Positions 42,963-51,658 of a stretch of DNA of 64,000 bases are shown one piece after another. Source of the stretch: Mycolicibacterium arenosum (lineage in GTDB: Bacteria > Actinomycetota > Actinomycetes > Mycobacteriales > Mycobacteriaceae); the NCBI RefSeq assembly GCF_024320865.1, contig NZ_JANDBD010000002.1, positions 496,001 to 560,000 on the forward strand, written 5' to 3'. The notes under the pieces are model-generated. The model saw only the letters and a program-made list of their open reading frames with translations. It searched no databases and was not told the origin of the DNA. Position 1 is the stretch's first letter, and each line of letters opens with the position of its first letter. Made by a program: the position numbers and the translations under genes.

Positions 42963-43130
42963 GTTCCGGCGAAACCTTGCCGTTGCGGCGGGTTTGACCT
43001 TCATGTAAATTTGCTGGCGAGCTGACGAGCCCCCCGGTGGCCGGCACGCGAGACGCCGTGCACCGATTGTCCGACGACGGCTTTGCATTGTTCGTCGGCG
43101 CGGCCTCGGTGGTCATACGAAGGGCGTGCG

Positions 43131-44426
43131 TTGTTGCTGAACGTGTTCGGTGAGCCGAGTCGGAACGAGACGAGCCCTCAACATTTGCTGCCGCTGCAGG
43201 AGGAGACGCGTCGACTGCGGATATTGCTGGACCGTCTTCCAGCGTTGATTGGCTACTGGGACCGAAACCTGCGCAATGTCATGGCCAACGCCGCCTATGT
43301 CGACTACTTCGGCTTCACGCCGGAGGAGGCGCGGGGACGCCACATCCGCGATGTCCTCGGCGAAGCGGTGTACGCGCTGAACCTTCCCTACATACGGGCT
43401 GTTCTGAACGGTGAGGAGCAGCTTTTCGAACGCACTCTCATCGATCAGCACGGAATGACCCGGTACACCCAGGCCTCCTACCTCCCCGACATCGTCGACG
43501 GCCGGGTGGAGGGCTTCTACGTTCAGGTCACCGACGTGACCGCCCGAGTCGAGGCCGAGCACGCTCGAGACGAGGCGCTGCGACTGTTCGAGATCAGCAT
43601 GGCCAACGCCCCGTTCGGCAAGGCGGTCCTGACGACGTCCGCGCACACGCTGCACATCAACCCGGCGTTGTGCGCCCTGCTCGGCTACGAGGCAGAGGAT
43701 CTGCTCGGCAGGGACTTTCGCGAACTCGTACACCCCGAGGACCGTCCATCGGCTAACGCCGACCTCGCCGGCTTGCAGGACCGCTCGGTGTCTCAGGTGT
43801 CTTCGGAGCGTCGTTACGTCCGGCGCGACGGTACGACCATCTGGATGCAACGCAATGCGGTCCTGGTACCCGGCGCGTACGGCGGCGACGACGTCATCGT
43901 CGCCCAGTTCCAAGACGTCACCGCCCGCAGGCGTGCCGAAGCCGAACTCGCACGACTTGCGCTGACGGACCCGCTCACCGGACTGCACAATCGGCACGCG
44001 TTCGCCGAACACATCGGTCGGATCCGGGAAGGCGACCCGTCGGCGGCAGTGGGCATCGTCTTCGTCGATCTGGACGGGTTCAAACTCGTCAACGACGCCT
44101 TCGGACACGCTGTCGGCGTTAGCGTCCTCGCCCGTGCCGCGCAACTGCTGATGGAGACGATCGAGCCACCCGATGCGGCCTATCGCCTGGGAGGCGACGA
44201 GTTCGTGGTGCTGTGCGTTGATGCCGCTACCGACAGGGTGCAGACCCTGGCCGACGCCATCAGGATCGCACTGACCGGGAGCTATCCCACTCTCGACGCG
44301 TCGGTGAGCCTCAGCGCCTCGGTCGGCTGCACGCGCGGTGCGACCGACGACGTCGACCGGTTGCTCCGCCACGCCGACGCCGACATGTACCGGCAGAAGT
44401 TGGCGCGACGCCTACGCGGAGACTGA
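43131..44426 (+). CDS. PAS-PAS-GGDEF diguanylate cyclase
   Basis: 431 residues from a TTG six bases after GAAGGG; the GTG at 43143 and a TTG at 43083 are alternatives. Two PAS domains: first about 25-145 (LPALIGYWDRNLRNVMANAAY), second about 150-270 (ALCALLGYEAEDLLGRDF and YVRRDGTTIWMQRNAVL). GGDEF domain from about 280 (LTDPLTGLHNRHAF, VFVDLDGFKLVND) with the active GGDEF at 354-358. The residues where an inhibitory RxxD site would lie are EPPD, so product inhibition may be weak. It should make c-di-GMP in response to a PAS-sensed signal. No EAL partner nearby. Confidence 0.9.
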   Translation: MLLNVFGEPSRNETSPQHLLPLQEETRRLRILLDRLPALIGYWDRNLRNVMANAAYVDYFGFTPEEARGRHIRDVLGEAVYALNLPYIRAVLNGEEQLFERTLIDQHGMTRYTQASYLPDIVDGRVEGFYVQVTDVTARVEAEHARDEALRLFEISMANAPFGKAVLTTSAHTLHINPALCALLGYEAEDLLGRDFRELVHPEDRPSANADLAGLQDRSVSQVSSERRYVRRDGTTIWMQRNAVLVPGAYGGDDVIVAQFQDVTARRRAEAELARLALTDPLTGLHNRHAFAEHIGRIREGDPSAAVGIVFVDLDGFKLVNDAFGHAVGVSVLARAAQLLMETIEPPDAAYRLGGDEFVVLCVDAATDRVQTLADAIRIALTGSYPTLDASVSLSASVGCTRGATDDVDRLLRHADADMYRQKLARRLRGD

Positions 44427-44460
44427 ACGCGGAAGCGCCACTTTCCACTCCGCGGTCTCC
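44418..44460. terminator. Possible bidirectional hairpin at the end of the GGDEF gene
   Basis: Arms GGAGAC-CGCGGA and TCCGCG-GTCTCC, with a 4-base bulge on one side, between two convergent genes; overlaps the last codons of the GGDEF gene. Confidence 0.3.
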
Positions 44461-44468
44461 GAGATGCT

Positions 44469-44792
44469 CTACGTGCAACCGCTTACGGAGACGTGCCCGC
44501 GTCGTCCAGTCGCCCCAACGCACGCGGTGACGTTCGGAAGCGGGGGCGGAGGTGGCGGTGGCGCGAAGTCCTCCGGCAACGGAGCGTAGTAGGCCGGCGG
44601 TGGAGCGTAATAGTCGATCGCCCCGGCGACGTCGACGCATCCGCTCGCGTACACGTGTCGTCCGTTGGCACCCGCGCACACGTCGGCGTGCGCGACGCCA
44701 GGAAAGGCCACGGCACTGGAGAGTCCGGAGAACACGACGAGGGCGGCCGCCGCTACCCCCGAACGACGCTGCGGCAGGCGGTTGGTGATCAT
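44469..44792 (-). CDS. Small secreted Pro-rich protein
   Basis: 107 residues. The signal peptide (basic NRLPQRRS, hydrophobic VAAAALVVFSGLSSAVAF, ending AHA) leaves a mature part with four Cys (DVCAGANG, SGCVD, TACVGATG, SGC) arranged as two similar pairs around a Pro/Tyr-rich middle (YYAPPPAYYAP, eight consecutive Pro). The ends look like an internal duplication. Not recognised. Probably secreted into the envelope. Confidence 0.7.
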   Translation of the reverse strand: MITNRLPQRRSGVAAAALVVFSGLSSAVAFPGVAHADVCAGANGRHVYASGCVDVAGAIDYYAPPPAYYAPLPEDFAPPPPPPPLPNVTACVGATGRRGHVSVSGCT

Positions 44793-44912
44793 GGGTCTCC
44801 TCGCGCGATGCCTTCTCGAAAGGCCGGTGAAGAAGGATCTGCTATCGGTGTGCGTGCAGCGCCGACGCTACTCTTCCCGGCCGAGGTTGGGGTGGGTGTC
44901 GCAATCCGCCGT

Positions 44913-44938
44913 AGATGTCAACCAAGTGGTTGACATCT
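44913..44938. promoter_or_regulatory. ArsR-type operator 1
   Basis: Perfect inverted repeat AGATGTCAACCA-AG-TGGTTGACATCT. It covers the -35 hexamer of the promoter for the arsR/SRPBCC pair. Confidence 0.75.
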
Positions 44939-44959
44939 GAAAGGGGTCCGTCCTACGGT
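44930..44959 (+). promoter_or_regulatory. Promoter of the arsR-SRPBCC pair
   Basis: TTGACA at 44930-44935 and TACGGT at 44954-44959 with an 18-bp spacer. The -35 is the exact consensus. Start of transcription is expected near 44966, inside operator 2. Confidence 0.65.
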
Positions 44960-44963
44960 GTAT

Positions 44964-44981
44964 CTCAACCAAGTGGTTGAG
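44964..44981. promoter_or_regulatory. ArsR-type operator 2
   Basis: Perfect inverted repeat CTCAACCA-AG-TGGTTGAG sharing the core TCAACCAAGTGGTTGA with operator 1. The centres lie 47 bp apart. It ends 11 bases before the regulator's ATG. Confidence 0.75.
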
Positions 44982-44992
44982 AAAGAGGTGAC

Positions 44993-45352
44993 ATGAGCGA
45001 CCCGCTATCGCAGGTGTTCGCGGCCCTGGCCGACCCGACCCGGCGCGACCTGGTTGCTCGGCTGACCGACGGCGACATAAGCGTCGGTCAGCTCGCTGCG
45101 CCGTACGACGTGAGCCTGCAAGCGATCTCGAAACACCTGAAGGTGCTCGAGCAGGCCGGTTTGGTCAGTCGGACCGCGCCGGGCCACCGCAGTCCGGTGC
45201 ACCTGGAGGCGGAGGTCTTCGATCTCATGACCAAGTGGATCGAGCGGTACCGGCAGCGGGCCGAGGCCAGATACCGACGGTTGGACGCCGTTCTGGCGGA
45301 AATGGATAACGAGAACACCGGGCATCGCCCGGCGGAAGAGGAGACGGCATGA
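44993..45352 (+). CDS. ArsR-family transcriptional regulator
   Basis: 119 residues. Winged-helix fold: VFAALADPTRRDLVARLTDGDISVGQLA, recognition helix SLQAISKHLKVLEQAGLVSR and wing PGHRSPVHLE. No metal-binding Cys cluster; it belongs to the ArsR subgroup usually paired with SRPBCC proteins. It almost certainly represses its own promoter through the two palindromes just upstream. The next gene overlaps its stop (ATGA). Confidence 0.92.
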   Translation: MSDPLSQVFAALADPTRRDLVARLTDGDISVGQLAAPYDVSLQAISKHLKVLEQAGLVSRTAPGHRSPVHLEAEVFDLMTKWIERYRQRAEARYRRLDAVLAEMDNENTGHRPAEEETA

Positions 45353-45846
45353 ACGACACGACGACCGCAACGATCGAAGCGGATCCGACCGTTCCGATCA
45401 TTCGCATCACCAGGGACTTCGCGGCCACTCCGGCCCAGCTGTTCCGGGCGCACACCGACCCCCGGTTGTTCGCGCGGTGGGTCGGGCCCGACGGAATGGC
45501 GACCACCATCGACCGCTGGGACGCCACCACCGGCGGCAGTTGGCGCTATGTCGCCGTTGGGGACGGCGAGGAGTTCGGCTTTCACGGCTGCTTCCACGAG
45601 GTCCGCCCGGACCGAATCGTGCAGACCTTCACGTGGGAGGGCGAGCCGGACGGTGTCGCGCTGGAGACGCTGCTCTTCGAGGATCTCGGCGCCGGGCGCA
45701 CCCGGCTGCGTACGCAGTCGCTCTGCGACAGCTTCGAAGCGCGAGACGCCTGGCTGAGCAGCGGAATGGAGGTCGGCGTGGACCAGGGCTACGCCAAGCT
45801 GGCCGCGCTGATCGACGCCGATCAGATCTCCGAATCCGACGCGTGA
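45349..45846 (+). CDS. SRPBCC (AHSA1-like) protein
   Basis: 165 residues with the START-like fold of AHSA1 proteins: ITRDFAATPAQLFRAHTDPRLFARWVGPDG, GGSWRYVAVGDGEEFGFHGCFHEV and YAKLAALIDA. It forms a hydrophobic ligand pocket. ArsR/SRPBCC pairs like this are widespread, and the SRPBCC is assumed to bind or neutralise the inducing compound. Overlaps the regulator by 4 bp. Confidence 0.9.
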   Translation: MNDTTTATIEADPTVPIIRITRDFAATPAQLFRAHTDPRLFARWVGPDGMATTIDRWDATTGGSWRYVAVGDGEEFGFHGCFHEVRPDRIVQTFTWEGEPDGVALETLLFEDLGAGRTRLRTQSLCDSFEARDAWLSSGMEVGVDQGYAKLAALIDADQISESDA

Positions 45847-45862
45847 CCGACCCGCGGATTCG

Positions 45863-46852
45863 TCAGCCGATCAGCCCCTGGCCGCGGGCCCACTGCGCCA
45901 CGCGCGTCATGCCGTCGTCGAGTGACACGATCGGCTGATAGCCGAGTACGGTGCGCGCCTTCTCGATCGAGTAGGTGCCTCGCCGAGTGAGCATGCCGAT
46001 CGTGGCCGGGGTGAGTTCGCTCTCCATGCCGAGTCGTCGCTGAACGGCGCCCAGCGACGTCGTCAGCGCGAGCGCGGCGGGAGTCGGGAGCGTGCGAACC
46101 TTCCCGCCGGCCATCGCGGCGAGCCTGCCGAAGTAGTCCGAACACGGGATCCCGAAGCCGTCGGTCAGATTGAAGATCTGCCCGACCGCCCGCTCGGAGG
46201 CGATGGCGAGCACCATTCCGTCCACCAGATTGTCGACGTGCGCCGGGCTGAAGACGCCTCGCCCGTGGGCGGGCAGGATCATCTGACCCTTGGCGATCAT
46301 CTCCAGGGGGATGATCGTCCACGGTCTGGAAGCGGGTCCCCAGACGTCGCCCGGCCTGATGATCGTGGTGGCGATCTCACCGGCCGCGTCGGCGGCGAGC
46401 ACGACGTGCTCCGAGTTGACCTTGGTGTCGACGTAGCTGTAGCCGCTGACGCGGACGGGGTCGGTTTCGTCGACCCCGTCTGCGAAATCGAAACCGTACG
46501 CGGCGATCGACGAGACGTGCACGAACCGGGTGACCCCGGCGGCGATTGCCGCCCGCAGCACCCGTTGGGTGCCAAGGACATTGACCTCCCACGCCGTGTC
46601 CAGCGGCGCGGCGTTGGACACGATCGCCGCGGTGTGGACCACGACGTCGACGTCCGTCAGCTGCTCGGCCCACGGAGCCGGATTCACCGTGCTCCCGACG
46701 ACGACGCCGTCAGAGGGTGATGCCGTGAGATCGACACCGGTCACACGCGCCCCCAGTTCGCGCAACCGGGCGGCGAGACTGCGGGCGATGAAACCGTTGG
46801 CGCCGGTGATGAACACCCGGCCGGGAACCTTGGGTGCGGGACGTGTCGACAT
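45863..46852 (-). CDS. NAD-dependent epimerase/dehydratase (SDR, 3-beta-HSD type)
   Basis: 329 residues from the ATG at 46852. Extended SDR: nucleotide loop FITGANGFIARSLA, VVHTAAIVSNA, SSIAAYG and the catalytic YSYVDTK. The later region (RPGDVWGPASRPW) resembles 3-beta-hydroxysteroid dehydrogenase/isomerases acting on sterols or isoprenoids. It lies 14 bp after ctpJ on the same strand and may share its transcript. Substrate unknown. Confidence 0.87.
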   Translation of the reverse strand: MSTRPAPKVPGRVFITGANGFIARSLAARLRELGARVTGVDLTASPSDGVVVGSTVNPAPWAEQLTDVDVVVHTAAIVSNAAPLDTAWEVNVLGTQRVLRAAIAAGVTRFVHVSSIAAYGFDFADGVDETDPVRVSGYSYVDTKVNSEHVVLAADAAGEIATTIIRPGDVWGPASRPWTIIPLEMIAKGQMILPAHGRGVFSPAHVDNLVDGMVLAIASERAVGQIFNLTDGFGIPCSDYFGRLAAMAGGKVRTLPTPAALALTTSLGAVQRRLGMESELTPATIGMLTRRGTYSIEKARTVLGYQPIVSLDDGMTRVAQWARGQGLIG

Positions 46853-46866
46853 GTCAGACAAGGTAG

Positions 46867-48807
46867 CTAACCGGGTTGATCGCCGCGCCACGCTCGATTG
46901 CCGAGCAGGCGCAACCCGTTGAGGGCGACGATGATCGTCGAACCCTCGTGTCCGGCAACGCCCAGAGGTAACGGCAAGTGCCCGAAGAGGTCCCATGCCA
47001 CCAGCACGGTGATGAAGAACGCCGCGATGATCAGATTCGCGATGACGACCCGACGCGCTCGCCGGGCCAGTGCGACGACGGCGGGGATGGTGGCGAGTTC
47101 GTCGCGAACTGTGACGACGTCCGCGGTGTCCAGTGTCAGATCGGCGCCTCCCCGTCCCATGGCCATCGACGTCTGCGCGGCCGCCATGGCCGGCGTGTCG
47201 TTGACACCGTCCCCCACGAACAACACGCGGTGCCCGCCGGATTGCAGGCGGCGGACCTGTGCCACCTTGTCCTCGGGCAGCAGGTCGGCGCGGACATCGA
47301 CGATGCCCACCTCGGCAGCCAGGCGCTCGGCAGCGCGCCGGCTGTCACCGGTGAGCAGAACCGGAGGTGCTGACGTCACGGCCGTGATGGCACGCACCGC
47401 GTCGGCGGCGCCCTCGCGGACGGTGTCGGCGAATCCCAGCACCCCCACTGGCACGGCGTCGACGACCACGACGGCTGCGGTGGACCCGGTGTCCTGCACG
47501 TCGACGACCTCGGGCAGCGGATCGCCTCCGAGGGCACGTGGACTCACCACGTCGACGACCCGTCCCGCGCAGTGGGCGCGTACACCGCAGCCGGGTCGGG
47601 CGTGGAAGGCGGTCGCGGCCGGTATGTCGATTCCGCGTCGGCGAGCTTCGGCGACGACGGCACGTCCGAGCGGGTGCTCGCTGAACTGCTCAGCGCCGGC
47701 GGCGATCCCGAGCACCTGTTCGGCGTCCAGATCCTCACGGGGTACGACGCCGGTGAGTCGCGGGGTTCCGGTGGTCAGGGTTCCCGTCTTGTCGATCGCG
47801 ACTACCGTCGTTTCGGCCAGATGTTCCATCGCGACAGCGGATTTGACGAGCACACCGTGGCGTCCGGCGTTCGCGATCGCCGACAGCAGGGCCGGCATGG
47901 TGGCGAGCACGATGGCGCACGGCGACGCGACGATCATGAACGTCATCGCGCGAAGCAGCGTGCTCTCGAGATCCGCTCCGAGGATCAGCGGGATGGCGAA
48001 CAACGCCAGCGTCGCGGCGACCACGCCGATCGAGTAGCGCTGTTCGACCTTCTCGATGAACAGTTGCGTCCCCGCCTTGGTCGCCGAGGCCTCGCCGACG
48101 AGCGCGACGATCCGGGCGATGACGGTCTCGGAAGGGTTCCGGGTGACGCGGATGCGCAGCACGCCCGCGCCGTTCAGCGTGCCCGCGAACACGTCGTCGT
48201 CGACGAGTTTGTCGACGGGCAGCGGTTCTCCGGTGACCGAGGACTCGTCGACGTCGGACGATCCGCCGACCACGATTCCGTCCGCGGAGACGCGCTCACC
48301 CGGCCGGACGACGACCTGATCACCGATTCTCAGGTCCCGCGGATGGACGGGTTCCTCGCGTCCGTCCGCGTCGATCCGAGCGGCGCTACTCGGGGCCAGG
48401 TCCAGCAGGTCCCGCACGGAGTCCTCGGTGCGTTTGGTCGCCGCATCCTCCAGTGCTCCGGAGGTTGCGAAGATGACGATCAGCAGTGCACCGTCGAAGA
48501 TCTGTCCGATGCCTGCTGCGCCGACGGCGGCGACCACCATGAGCAGATCGACGTCGAGCTTCCAACTACGCAGCGCTCGAACACCTTCCAGGGCCGGTGC
48601 CCATCCGCCGGCGAGATAGCACGCCAGATAGCAGACCCACCACGTGGCGGGGGGCGCGTCGAGCAGTTGGGCGGCGAGTCCGACGAGGAACAGGCACAGT
48701 GCGGCGATCGCCCATCGCACCGATGCGACCGACAACAGTCCGGCGAGGCCCAGTCGAGGCGCTGCCGGTGCGCCCTGACGGCTCTGCGGCGCAGTCATCG
48801 TGCTCAA
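46867..48807 (-). CDS. ctpJ: P1B-4-type metal-transporting ATPase CtpJ
   Basis: 646 residues from a TTG five bases after GGGGAG; the ATG at 48798 is also possible. No N-terminal metal-binding domain. Core motifs: SPCAIVLATMP (metal site in the membrane), DKTGTLTTGTPRL (phosphorylated Asp), EHPLGRAVV, GDSRRAAERLA, GDGVNDTPAM, and HEGST in the last helix. SPC plus HEGST defines the Co2+/Ni2+/Fe2+-exporting P1B-4 group. Divergent from an NmtR-type sensor exactly as ctpJ is in M. tuberculosis (Rv3743c/Rv3744), so it is probably induced by nickel or cobalt. Confidence 0.9.
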   Translation of the reverse strand: MSTMTAPQSRQGAPAAPRLGLAGLLSVASVRWAIAALCLFLVGLAAQLLDAPPATWWVCYLACYLAGGWAPALEGVRALRSWKLDVDLLMVVAAVGAAGIGQIFDGALLIVIFATSGALEDAATKRTEDSVRDLLDLAPSSAARIDADGREEPVHPRDLRIGDQVVVRPGERVSADGIVVGGSSDVDESSVTGEPLPVDKLVDDDVFAGTLNGAGVLRIRVTRNPSETVIARIVALVGEASATKAGTQLFIEKVEQRYSIGVVAATLALFAIPLILGADLESTLLRAMTFMIVASPCAIVLATMPALLSAIANAGRHGVLVKSAVAMEHLAETTVVAIDKTGTLTTGTPRLTGVVPREDLDAEQVLGIAAGAEQFSEHPLGRAVVAEARRRGIDIPAATAFHARPGCGVRAHCAGRVVDVVSPRALGGDPLPEVVDVQDTGSTAAVVVVDAVPVGVLGFADTVREGAADAVRAITAVTSAPPVLLTGDSRRAAERLAAEVGIVDVRADLLPEDKVAQVRRLQSGGHRVLFVGDGVNDTPAMAAAQTSMAMGRGGADLTLDTADVVTVRDELATIPAVVALARRARRVVIANLIIAAFFITVLVAWDLFGHLPLPLGVAGHEGSTIIVALNGLRLLGNRAWRGDQPG

Positions 48808-48837
48808 CGGAACTCCCCGGTGTCGTCGTCAACAGTC

Positions 48838-48882
48838 TGCACATGTATACATCTAAATCTCTACATGTGTCATATGCACAGG
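48838..48882. promoter_or_regulatory. Putative NmtR operator between ctpJ and nmtR
   Basis: AT-rich island in the 98-bp divergent gap. TGCACATGTATACAT on one side (containing the perfect palindrome ATGTATACAT at 48843-48852) and ATGTGTCATATGCA on the other form a long imperfect inverted repeat. Confidence 0.55.
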
Positions 48883-48905
48883 TCGGCACGTGCTTCAATG
48901 GGGGA

Positions 48906-49259
48906 ATGGGACACGGAGTCGACGGGCGCGCCACGCCACCGGCGACACTCGACGCGGCGTCAGCGGTCAAGATCGCGGAAACGTTGCAGGCCTTGGCTTC
49001 TCCGAATCGCCTGATGATCCTGACTCGGCTGCGCCAGTCGCCGTGCTCGGTAGGCGAACTGTCCACCGCAGTCGGCATGGAGCAGCCGGCGGTGTCTCAC
49101 CAATTGCGGCTGCTGCGGGCGCTCGGCCTGGTGGCGGGGGAGCGCAACGGACGGAGCATCGTCTACCGCTTGTTCGACAACCACGTCGCGCAACTGCTGG
49201 ACGAAGCGGTCTTCCACATCGAGCACCTGCGGTTGGGTGCGACGGACACAACCGCTTAA
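48906..49259 (+). CDS. nmtR: ArsR/SmtB-family nickel-cobalt sensor NmtR
   Basis: 117 residues. The start GHGVDG is that of M. tuberculosis NmtR, whose N-terminal amine and His3 bind Ni(II), so the ATG at 48906 is preferred although the purine-rich GGGGGA lies very close. The DNA-binding helix is MEQPAVSHQLRLLRALGLV. The helix-5 metal ligands Asp91, His93, His104 and His107 are all present at the same numbers as in NmtR. NmtR's His109 and His116 are absent (Arg109; different C-terminus). It represses ctpJ and itself until Ni or Co binds. Confidence 0.92.
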   Translation: MGHGVDGRATPPATLDAASAVKIAETLQALASPNRLMILTRLRQSPCSVGELSTAVGMEQPAVSHQLRLLRALGLVAGERNGRSIVYRLFDNHVAQLLDEAVFHIEHLRLGATDTTA

Positions 49260-50455
49260 GCGGGCGGCACGCTCAAGGCGACCAGGAGTTCGAAGACGGC
49301 GTCGGGATCGGTGAGCTGTGGGCCGTACAACTCGCGAAGCTGGGTCATCCGGTATCGCACCGTCTGGGCGTGGACGAACAGCTCTGCGGCGACGGCGTCG
49401 CGACGGCCCTGGTGCAGCAGCCAGGACCGCAGCGTTTCGGCCAGTCGGGCGGCTGTGTCCGGGCGTAGATTCGCTAACGGCGCCAACGCTTTTCGGCGGA
49501 GATCGTGCGCCGACTCCGGGTCGGCCGCGATTAGCAGCTGCACCAGGTGGTCATCGGCGTCCACGACACCGTCCGCCTCGGCGACCGGAAGTGACCGACA
49601 TCGGACGGCGCGGTCGTAGGACACGTGCACCTCGCGCCATGGCCGCGTCGAGCCGACCCACGCCCGCCGTCCCGTGAGTGCCGTTGTGAGACCACCCCTT
49701 CGGGGTCCGTCGACGTCCGGCACCAGCAGCACCGTCATCGACTCCGCGTCGTCGAGGCCGGGAAGGTCGGCGTTCAGCTGCAGCGTCGCTGAACCGAAGA
49801 AGGCGGTGAGCCCGCGTACCTGCCCGGTCGGCAGAAGCACCGCGGTCAGCGTCCGAGGAGCGGGCCAGTCGGCCTTCTCGGCGTGCGCCGCCAGCGCCTG
49901 CTCCGATTCTCCCGCGAGGAGGGCCTGGGCGAGGCGCTCGAGATAGCGCTCCCGCGCGCGACCGGTGGTGGCCAACTCGTCGGTGTGGCCGGACACGCTC
50001 GACGCCGACAACTCGTCGATGAACGCGAACACCATCTCGGCGAACCGGGCGATCGTGGCGCCGTCGAGGCCCGCCTCGAGTGCCGTCGCCGACAATCCCT
50101 GCCACGCGACGCGCGCCCCGACGCGGTAGGCGGCGAGCAGTGCGTCGATCGAGCGGCCGTTGCGGGCTTCGCCGCGGCCCAGTTCGTAGGCGCCGTCCAA
50201 GGCGGCGGTGAGTTGCCCGGCGGGATGGGAGTCGTCGGCGTGGGTGGCGATGCGCAGAAACGCGCCGAGCGCCATCTGCACGGCGTTCTCGATGTTCTGG
50301 CCCATGCTGCCGCTGAACGCGTCGGTGTAGCTGGGCACCTCCACCGTGATGGCCGCGACGGTCTCCTCGGCCATCCGCGGCAGCACAGCGCGCAGTCGAT
50401 CGGCGACCTCGGGGGCGATGTGCAGCCCGGTGAATCGACGTAGCGGCTGGCTCAT
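49256..50455 (-). CDS. PucR/CdaR-family transcriptional regulator
   Basis: 399 residues. Helical N-terminal region (LRAVLPRMAEETVAAITVEVP, ARNGRSIDALLAAYRVGAR), a middle segment typical of this family, and a C-terminal PucR helix-turn-helix (LAETLRSWLLHQGRRDAVA, VHAQTVRYRMTQLRELYG). Divergent from the ferredoxin reductase-desaturase pair, which it probably controls. Its stop overlaps that of nmtR by 4 bp (convergent). Effector unknown, perhaps an acyl compound. Confidence 0.88.
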   Translation of the reverse strand: MSQPLRRFTGLHIAPEVADRLRAVLPRMAEETVAAITVEVPSYTDAFSGSMGQNIENAVQMALGAFLRIATHADDSHPAGQLTAALDGAYELGRGEARNGRSIDALLAAYRVGARVAWQGLSATALEAGLDGATIARFAEMVFAFIDELSASSVSGHTDELATTGRARERYLERLAQALLAGESEQALAAHAEKADWPAPRTLTAVLLPTGQVRGLTAFFGSATLQLNADLPGLDDAESMTVLLVPDVDGPRRGGLTTALTGRRAWVGSTRPWREVHVSYDRAVRCRSLPVAEADGVVDADDHLVQLLIAADPESAHDLRRKALAPLANLRPDTAARLAETLRSWLLHQGRRDAVAAELFVHAQTVRYRMTQLRELYGPQLTDPDAVFELLVALSVPPA

Positions 50456-50509
50456 TTGTTCCCTCCGAACAGTTACTCACCGGTAGACTACGCCGCGCGG
50501 CCAAGAATT

Positions 50510-50519
50510 TGTGCGCACA
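50510..50519. promoter_or_regulatory. Palindrome between the PucR gene and the reductase gene
   Basis: TGTGCGCACA, perfect 10-bp palindrome 18 bp before the reductase ATG in an 82-bp divergent gap. Possible regulator site. Confidence 0.3.
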
Positions 50520-50537
50520 TTCGGCGAGGATTAACGC

Positions 50538-51620
50538 ATGACAGCGATCGCCCCCCGCCCCGCCGCACACGCGCTGCGAGCACGGGTCACCAGGTTCGCC
50601 GAACGCGTGACCACTCCACTGGTCCCGGCCGACTACCTCGACGTCATCGACCCGCTGCGGTCGAGCGCCACGCTGCGCGGCCGCATCGTCGCGATCGAGC
50701 CCGAAACGCCCGACGCCGCGACCGTGGTGATCAGGACCGGCCGCGGCTGGCGGACGCACACACCCGGTCAGTACGTCCGCATCGGCATCGACGTCGACGG
50801 CGTCCGCCAGTGGCGCGCGTACTCGCTGACGTCCGAGGTCGGCCGCGGCGACGGCTGCATCACGATCGCGGTGAAGGCCGTTCCCGGCGGCGTCGTGAGC
50901 AATCACCTCGTCCGTCGCGCGACGCCCGGCACGGTCGTCCAGTTGGACCAGGCCGCCGGCGACTTCACCCTCGGCGACCATGCGGCCGCCAAGGTGCTGT
51001 TCCTCACCGCAGGCAGCGGCATCACCCCGGTCATGGGCATGCTGCGCAACATGACGGCTCGGCAGTCGGACGTGGTGGTCGTGCACTCGGCCCCGACCTC
51101 CGGCGACGTCATCTTCGGACCGGAGCTGCGGAAGATGGCCAGCCAGGGGCGAATTCGGCTGATCGAACGCCACACCGATACCGACGGGATGCTCGACGCC
51201 GCCGAACTCGGCAGCATGGTGGACGACCTCACCGAGCGCCACACCTGGGCGTGCGGGCCCGCCGGAATGCTCGACGCGCTCGAACGGCGTTGGGCCGCCG
51301 AGGGAATCGCGGACCGCCTGCACACCGAGCGCTTCCGCGCCGCCGTCGTCGAAGCAGGCGACGGGGGGACGGTGACCTTCTCCAGGTCCGACACCACCGT
51401 CGACGCGGGCGGGGCGCAGACGCTGCTCGAGGCCGGGGAGAACGCCGGCGTGCTCATGCCGTCGGGATGCCGGATGGGCATCTGCTTCGGCTGTGTCGCA
51501 CCGCTTCGCCAGGGCGCCGTCCGCGACCTCCGCAGTGGTGACATCACCGCCGCCGCCGATGGAGTCGTCATCCAGACCTGCGTCTCCGCTGCCGCCGGCG
51601 CCTGCGACATCGACCTCTAG
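50538..51620 (+). CDS. Ferredoxin reductase (FAD/NADPH plus 2Fe-2S), desaturase electron donor
   Basis: 360 residues. FAD domain (RGWRTHTPGQYVRIGI, RAYSLTSE), NAD(P) domain (LFLTAGSGITPVMGML) and a C-terminal plant-type 2Fe-2S ferredoxin (LMPSGCRMGICFGCVAP plus a later QTCVS). This matches Rv3230c, the oxidoreductase that delivers NADPH electrons to the stearoyl-CoA desaturase DesA3. A DesA3-type gene follows 38 bp later. Confidence 0.92.
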   Translation: MTAIAPRPAAHALRARVTRFAERVTTPLVPADYLDVIDPLRSSATLRGRIVAIEPETPDAATVVIRTGRGWRTHTPGQYVRIGIDVDGVRQWRAYSLTSEVGRGDGCITIAVKAVPGGVVSNHLVRRATPGTVVQLDQAAGDFTLGDHAAAKVLFLTAGSGITPVMGMLRNMTARQSDVVVVHSAPTSGDVIFGPELRKMASQGRIRLIERHTDTDGMLDAAELGSMVDDLTERHTWACGPAGMLDALERRWAAEGIADRLHTERFRAAVVEAGDGGTVTFSRSDTTVDAGGAQTLLEAGENAGVLMPSGCRMGICFGCVAPLRQGAVRDLRSGDITAAADGVVIQTCVSAAAGACDIDL

Positions 51621-51658
51621 CCACAACGTTCTTACCCCTCGACTCTCAAGGAATCGCC

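Noticed and set aside
49551..51626. 691-residue minus-strand frame over the reductase gene
   Set aside because: Shadow frame of the ferredoxin reductase and PucR genes, strongly Arg/Gly-biased.
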